DNA from: Acidobacteriota bacterium
GTDB lineage: Bacteria; Acidobacteriota; Terriglobia; Acidiferrales; UBA7541
Length of the DNA stretch: 16,155 nt
Direction of reading: 5' to 3'
NCBI GenBank assembly: GCA_003224075.1
Contig: QHYF01000019.1
Coordinates: 1-16,155 of the forward strand
This document shows positions 13,182-16,155 of this stretch, piece after piece (positions within the stretch are counted from its first letter, which is position 1; each line of letters opens with the position of its first letter). A model generated the notes under the pieces. The model was not told the origin of the DNA, searched no databases, and worked only from the letters and a program-made list of their open reading frames with translations. Made by a program: the position numbers and the translations under genes.

Positions 13182-15646
13182 TCCCTCTTTGCCAGTTCTT
13201 GGTCTTCATCTCTGTTTGGGCCTGCAATTCGGCTCCGAAGCCCAAAGTCTTGTATGACCACATAGTCCAAGAGATTCGGCATGGGGAATTGGACGCAGCC
13301 AGGACCGACATAGACCGGGCATACGGAGAGTACGGATCCAAGAATGAAGAATGGGCATGGCGCTTTCGTATCTTAAAGGCACAACTCTTTGTTTTCCGCA
13401 GGCAATACAAAGAAGCTCTAGCCCTCCTCGATGAAAGCCTCCCTCCTGCGTTGGCCACAACGGGCATAGCGGCGCGCAAGGCCATGGTCGAAGGTGTTGC
13501 TTACAGGTACGCTCAGCAATATGAAGACTCGGAGAAAGAATTCATAGAAGCGGAACGGCTGGCTTCTTCTTATCAGCCGCAAATCATGGGCGAGATCTTG
13601 AACAATCGTGGCGCGCTTGAAGTGGAAGAAGTGAAGTATGTGGCCGCTCAGGAAACGTTTCACCGTGCGCTTCTCCTTGCCAGAGAGCGGAAAGATCGAG
13701 TTCAAGAAGCGAATGCTTTGGGAAACCTGGGCTTTGTCGCCACAAAGCAGGAGCACTTCGATGAGTCTATCGATTGGAACCGATCTGCGTTGGAGCTGTC
13801 CCGGGCTTTGGGTGTTAAGGATACGGTGGCTGCGATCGTCGGAAACATGGGCTGGAACTATTTTGCTCTGGGGGATTTTGAGAATGCCATGCCACTCTAC
13901 AGAAAGGCAGCCGAGGACTCGGAGAGACGTAAGTTACCCGCGACTCAGGCTTACTGGCTCACCGGTGTGGCGAATTCCTACTACGCCCTGCATGATGAAA
14001 GGTCTGCTCAAGCAATCTTGGAGCAAGCTCTAAAGTTGGCCAGGGGCCTGGACGAGAAGAGCATACTCATTAAGTGCCTGAATGATATTTCCCCAGTCGC
14101 TCTGGAAACAGGGCGCATGGACCTCGCCGAACAATACAACAAAGAAGCTCTGGACATACAGCGGGCAGGCTTGGATCAATCCGGGGTTCTCTACTCGCAG
14201 CTTATGCACGCTCGGATTCAGGCGAGCAAGCGTCATTTGTCCGAGGCACAACGGCTCCTTCGGGGAATCAGTCGGGACCCCAGGGCAGACACGCCTCTCA
14301 AATGGGAGGCGCAGGCACGGCTGGCGAAAGTCTATGACGATGAAGACAAGTTCGCGCAAGCTGAGAAGGAGTATCGGAAAGCGATTGGAACGATCGAAGC
14401 AGCGAGAAAGTCCTTAAAGCAAGATGAATTCCGCCTCACCTTTCTATCGAGCGGAATTGAGTTTTACGACGATTATGTTGACTTTCTCATTGCTCACGGC
14501 AGGCCGGACGATGCTCTGAAGGTTGCCGAATTGAGCCGAGCTCGGACCTTGACGGAGGGATTGGCATCCACAACCGAAGCTGCTTCGCCGGCGACAAGCA
14601 GGGTTCGTCCGCAGCAAGACTCAAAAGAACTCAATGCATTGCTGCTTTTTTATTGGGTCGGACACGAACATTCCTACCTCTGGGCGATCACTCCCACGAA
14701 GACAACTTATTTCAGCCTCCCGAAGGCGGCTGACATTGAACCGCTAGTGAAATCCTATCGAAAGACGATTTTGGGCATGCGCGACGCGCAGGATGCCGGC
14801 AGTTCCGAAGGAAAACAGTTGTACGCCATGCTGGTTGAGCCTGCCAAAAACCTGATTCCTCTCGGATCGCGAGTCATTGTGCTGCCGGCTGAGAGTCTGT
14901 ACGGGCTGAACTTCGAGACCTTGGTCGTCCCCGAGCCAATGCCCCACTTCTGGATCGAAGACGTCACGCTAACCACGGCGAGCTCGCTAACACTATTGGC
15001 CGCATCCGTGACGCACCCCCTTCCTAAAGCGAAGAACCTTCTCCTCGTTGGCAACACCGAGCAGCCCAGCGCCGATTTTCCAGTGCTTCCACAGGCACCC
15101 GCGGAGATGAAGAATGTTAGCCACTACTTTCCAGATGGGGATCGTAAAGTCCTTGAGGGGAAGCAGGCCACGCCCTCGGCGTATCTCGCCAGCAATCCCG
15201 AGCGTTTTTCCTATCTTCACTTTGTCACCCACGGGACCGCCAGCCAAACGCGTCCCTTGGAGTCCGCCGTGATTCTCAGCAGAGAGGGCGACTCCTATAA
15301 ACTCTATGCGCGAGACATCGTCCAACATCACTTGAACGCCAATCTGGTTACCATTTCTGCTTGCAACGGGTCCGGCACGCGCGCCTATTCGGGCGAAGGC
15401 TTGGTCGGCCTATCCTGGGCCTTCCTCCGCGCGGGCGCCCACAACGTGATTGGCGCTTTGTGGGAAGTCAGCGACGCCTCCACGCCGCAACTGATGGATT
15501 CCCTCTATGGTGAATTGGACCAGGGCAAAGATCCTGCCACCGCGCTCCGCGACGCCAAACTCAGGTTTCTCCACTCCCCCGATTCCGGCTCCGTCTTCAA
15601 GAAGCCTTTCTACTGGGCCCCCTTCCAACTCTACGCCGGCTCTTAA
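13181..15646 (+). CDS. TPR-CHAT (caspase-like) protein with lipoprotein-like N terminus; start codon anomalous
   Basis: About 821 residues. The N terminus reads PLCQFLVFISVWACNSAPKP, a short hydrophobic run with a lipobox-like VWAC (Cys15), implying a lipoprotein. Residues about 25-420 are tandem TPR-type helix pairs (for example EALALLDESLPP, GEILNNRGALEVEEVKYVAAQETFHRAL, GNLGFVATKQEHFDESIDWNRSAL, AAIVGNMGWNYFALGDFENAMPLYRKA). Residues about 540-821 are a CHAT domain: SLYGLNFETLV, HFVTHGTAS with catalytic His684, ISACNGSG with catalytic Cys728, GEGLVGLSWAFLRAGAHNVIGALWEVSD and the C-terminal FYWAPFQLYAG. Both dyad residues are intact. The frame is open back to 12956, but that part overlaps the previous gene; no ATG, GTG or TTG precedes the hydrophobic run. 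The position given is an ATC overlapping the upstream TAA, where an ATG would be expected; the first TTG is at 13199. Confidence 0.85.
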   Translation: MPLCQFLVFISVWACNSAPKPKVLYDHIVQEIRHGELDAARTDIDRAYGEYGSKNEEWAWRFRILKAQLFVFRRQYKEALALLDESLPPALATTGIAARKAMVEGVAYRYAQQYEDSEKEFIEAERLASSYQPQIMGEILNNRGALEVEEVKYVAAQETFHRALLLARERKDRVQEANALGNLGFVATKQEHFDESIDWNRSALELSRALGVKDTVAAIVGNMGWNYFALGDFENAMPLYRKAAEDSERRKLPATQAYWLTGVANSYYALHDERSAQAILEQALKLARGLDEKSILIKCLNDISPVALETGRMDLAEQYNKEALDIQRAGLDQSGVLYSQLMHARIQASKRHLSEAQRLLRGISRDPRADTPLKWEAQARLAKVYDDEDKFAQAEKEYRKAIGTIEAARKSLKQDEFRLTFLSSGIEFYDDYVDFLIAHGRPDDALKVAELSRARTLTEGLASTTEAASPATSRVRPQQDSKELNALLLFYWVGHEHSYLWAITPTKTTYFSLPKAADIEPLVKSYRKTILGMRDAQDAGSSEGKQLYAMLVEPAKNLIPLGSRVIVLPAESLYGLNFETLVVPEPMPHFWIEDVTLTTASSLTLLAASVTHPLPKAKNLLLVGNTEQPSADFPVLPQAPAEMKNVSHYFPDGDRKVLEGKQATPSAYLASNPERFSYLHFVTHGTASQTRPLESAVILSREGDSYKLYARDIVQHHLNANLVTISACNGSGTRAYSGEGLVGLSWAFLRAGAHNVIGALWEVSDASTPQLMDSLYGELDQGKDPATALRDAKLRFLHSPDSGSVFKKPFYWAPFQLYAGS

Positions 15647-15842
15647 TCGGTTGTACCTAAGTCTTTCAGCATCAAATATTTGCACACTCATTTGAATGAG
15701 GCAGGCACAAGGAACCCCATGGAATTCAAAGAGGCACGTTCTTTGCCCTCGGATCGCGTCTGTCCGTTCAAGGCACCAATTGCCTGATGATTTCGGCTTG
15801 CGCAGCAACATTTTTCTGTTAATTGGCGAGTTAATACACTAA

Positions 15843-15970
15843 GCTCTTAGCGCCCCGGCGACCCACCCCCGATCGGCGAAACGTTTCGCCCGAGGCGGCA
15901 ACGAAGGCACGTACACGATCGCGAACGTCAACACGTCGTTGCTCGGCGGTTCGGCGCGGCCGTCCTTGTA
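15843..15970 (+). pseudogene. Possible 3' coding remnant interrupted by the insertion sequence
   Basis: The plus frame opens after a TAA at 15840-15842 and reads ALSAPATHPRSAKRFARGG then NEGTYTIANVNTSLLGGSARPSLYYK before entering the transposase end (frame stop TAA 15993-15995). The latter half has protein-like composition, but there is no start codon and no family I recognise. It could be the tail of a gene cut by the insertion sequence, or chance. Confidence 0.2.
15875..15890. repeat. 16-bp perfect palindrome
   Basis: GGCGAAACGTTTCGCC is self-complementary over all 16 bases, with no spacer. It lies about 230 bases after the CHAT stop and 90 bases before the transposase end. No T-run follows, so it looks more like a dimeric protein site than a terminator. 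Confidence 0.6.
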
Positions 15971-15977
15971 TTACAAG
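15965..15977. repeat. Inverted repeat abutting the transposase stop codon
   Basis: CTTGTA (15965-15970) and TACAAG (15972-15977) are perfectly complementary around a single T. The repeat touches the transposase TAG (15978-15980), so it may be part of the insertion-sequence end. The other end of the element is outside the window, so terminal repeats cannot be compared. Confidence 0.35.
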
Positions 15978-16155
15978 CTATTGCACAACCCTCCGTAAGA
16001 CGATCATGAAGCAGGCGATATGAAAGAACGCCCGGTAGATTTGGAGCGAGCGGTCGTAGCGCACGACCAGACGCCGGTAATTCCCCAGCCAGCCGATGGT
16101 ACGTTCCACGATCCAACGCCGCCGGTATCGCCGCAGCGCGCGACCATCCTGCGTC
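15978..16155 (-). CDS. IS5/IS4-superfamily DDE transposase, C-terminal part
   Basis: The last 58 codons of a transposase; the gene enters from the right edge. The translation starts TQDGRALRRYRRRWIVERTIGW and continues LGNYRRLVVRYDRSLQIYRAFFHIACFMIVLRRVVQ before TAG. The Y-x2-R-x3-E-x6 arrangement in RYRRRWIVERTIGWL is the C1 signature around the catalytic Glu of the IS4/IS5 DDE superfamily, and the RRL-x3-YDRS continuation is typical of IS5-family proteins (IS427/IS1031-like groups). The reading frame shows no lesion in the visible part. Whether the element is complete or active cannot be judged, as its other end is outside the window. Confidence 0.88.
   Translation of the reverse strand, partial: TQDGRALRRYRRRWIVERTIGWLGNYRRLVVRYDRSLQIYRAFFHIACFMIVLRRVVQ

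Larger units (their letters stand above)
15647..15977. other. Intergenic region between the CHAT gene and the transposase
   Basis: 331 bases with no complete gene. It holds a small perfect hairpin CTCATT-TG-AATGAG (15687-15700) about 40 bases after the CHAT stop, without a T-run, a 16-bp palindrome (15875-15890), a possible coding remnant on the plus strand (15843-15970), and an inverted repeat next to the transposase stop (15965-15977). Confidence 0.5.
15965..16155 (-). mobile_element. Partial IS5-family insertion sequence (3' end)
   Basis: Defined by the transposase C terminus. The element boundary is placed tentatively at the inverted repeat next to the stop codon; insertion elements of this family normally end within a few tens of bases of the transposase stop. 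Target-site duplication cannot be checked without the far end. Confidence 0.55.

Noticed and set aside
15687..15700. CTCATT-TG-AATGAG hairpin as terminator of the CHAT transcript
   Set aside because: The stem is short and A+T rich, and no T-run follows it, so it does not meet the usual intrinsic terminator form.
1..16155. tRNA, rRNA, CRISPR arrays and tandem repeats
   Set aside because: No cloverleaf-like segment with conserved TTCGAATCC-type arm in context, no rRNA-like stretches and no regularly spaced repeats were seen.

Overview
The window reads as a chromosomal segment of a soil-type bacterium, most probably an Acidobacteriota member (inference from overall protein flavour, moderately high GC, and a sigma/anti-sigma/TPR-CHAT locus beside membrane glycan genes; no rRNA or tRNA is present to prove it).

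Region 1 (1-7271, all minus strand) is a compact purine catabolism operon. In transcription order it encodes allantoinase (7271-5898), the molybdopterin, 2Fe-2S and FAD subunits of xanthine dehydrogenase (5767-2101), OHCU decarboxylase UraD, HIU hydrolase UraH, a membrane urate oxidase of the PuuD type, and the start of an allantoate amidohydrolase cut by the window edge. From the XDH large subunit to PuuD nearly every junction is a 4-base stop/start overlap or a 1-base gap. Together the products take hypoxanthine/xanthine to urate, 5-hydroxyisourate, OHCU, allantoin, allantoate and onward. The PuuD protein has only the membrane domain and no fused cytochrome c.

Region 2 (7375-9812, minus strand) is a small surface-glycan cluster: a polytopic GT-C-like membrane protein, a SAM-dependent methyltransferase, and the decayed C-terminal stub of a GtrB/DPM-type glycosyltransferase.

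Region 3 (9813-10774, minus strand) holds two small uncharacterised genes: a Cys/His-rich, possibly zinc-binding protein and a protein resembling an antibiotic-biosynthesis-monooxygenase (dimeric alpha-beta barrel) fold. They are divergent from Region 4 across a 285-base intergenic segment with a good sigma-70-like promoter and a strong imperfect hairpin.

Region 4 (11060-15646, plus strand) encodes an ECF-type sigma factor broken by a one-base frameshift plus a nonsense codon, an intact single-pass zinc-finger anti-sigma factor, an unrecognised 249-residue protein, and a large TPR-CHAT (caspase-like) protein with a lipoprotein-like N terminus but no normal start codon. This is the most unusual locus here: a predicted membrane-anchored CHAT protease co-encoded with an anti-sigma factor whose partner sigma gene is inactivated.

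Region 5 (15647-16155) is mostly non-coding, with a 16-bp perfect palindrome and a possible coding remnant, ending in the C-terminal part of an IS5/IS4-superfamily DDE transposase on the minus strand that runs off the window.
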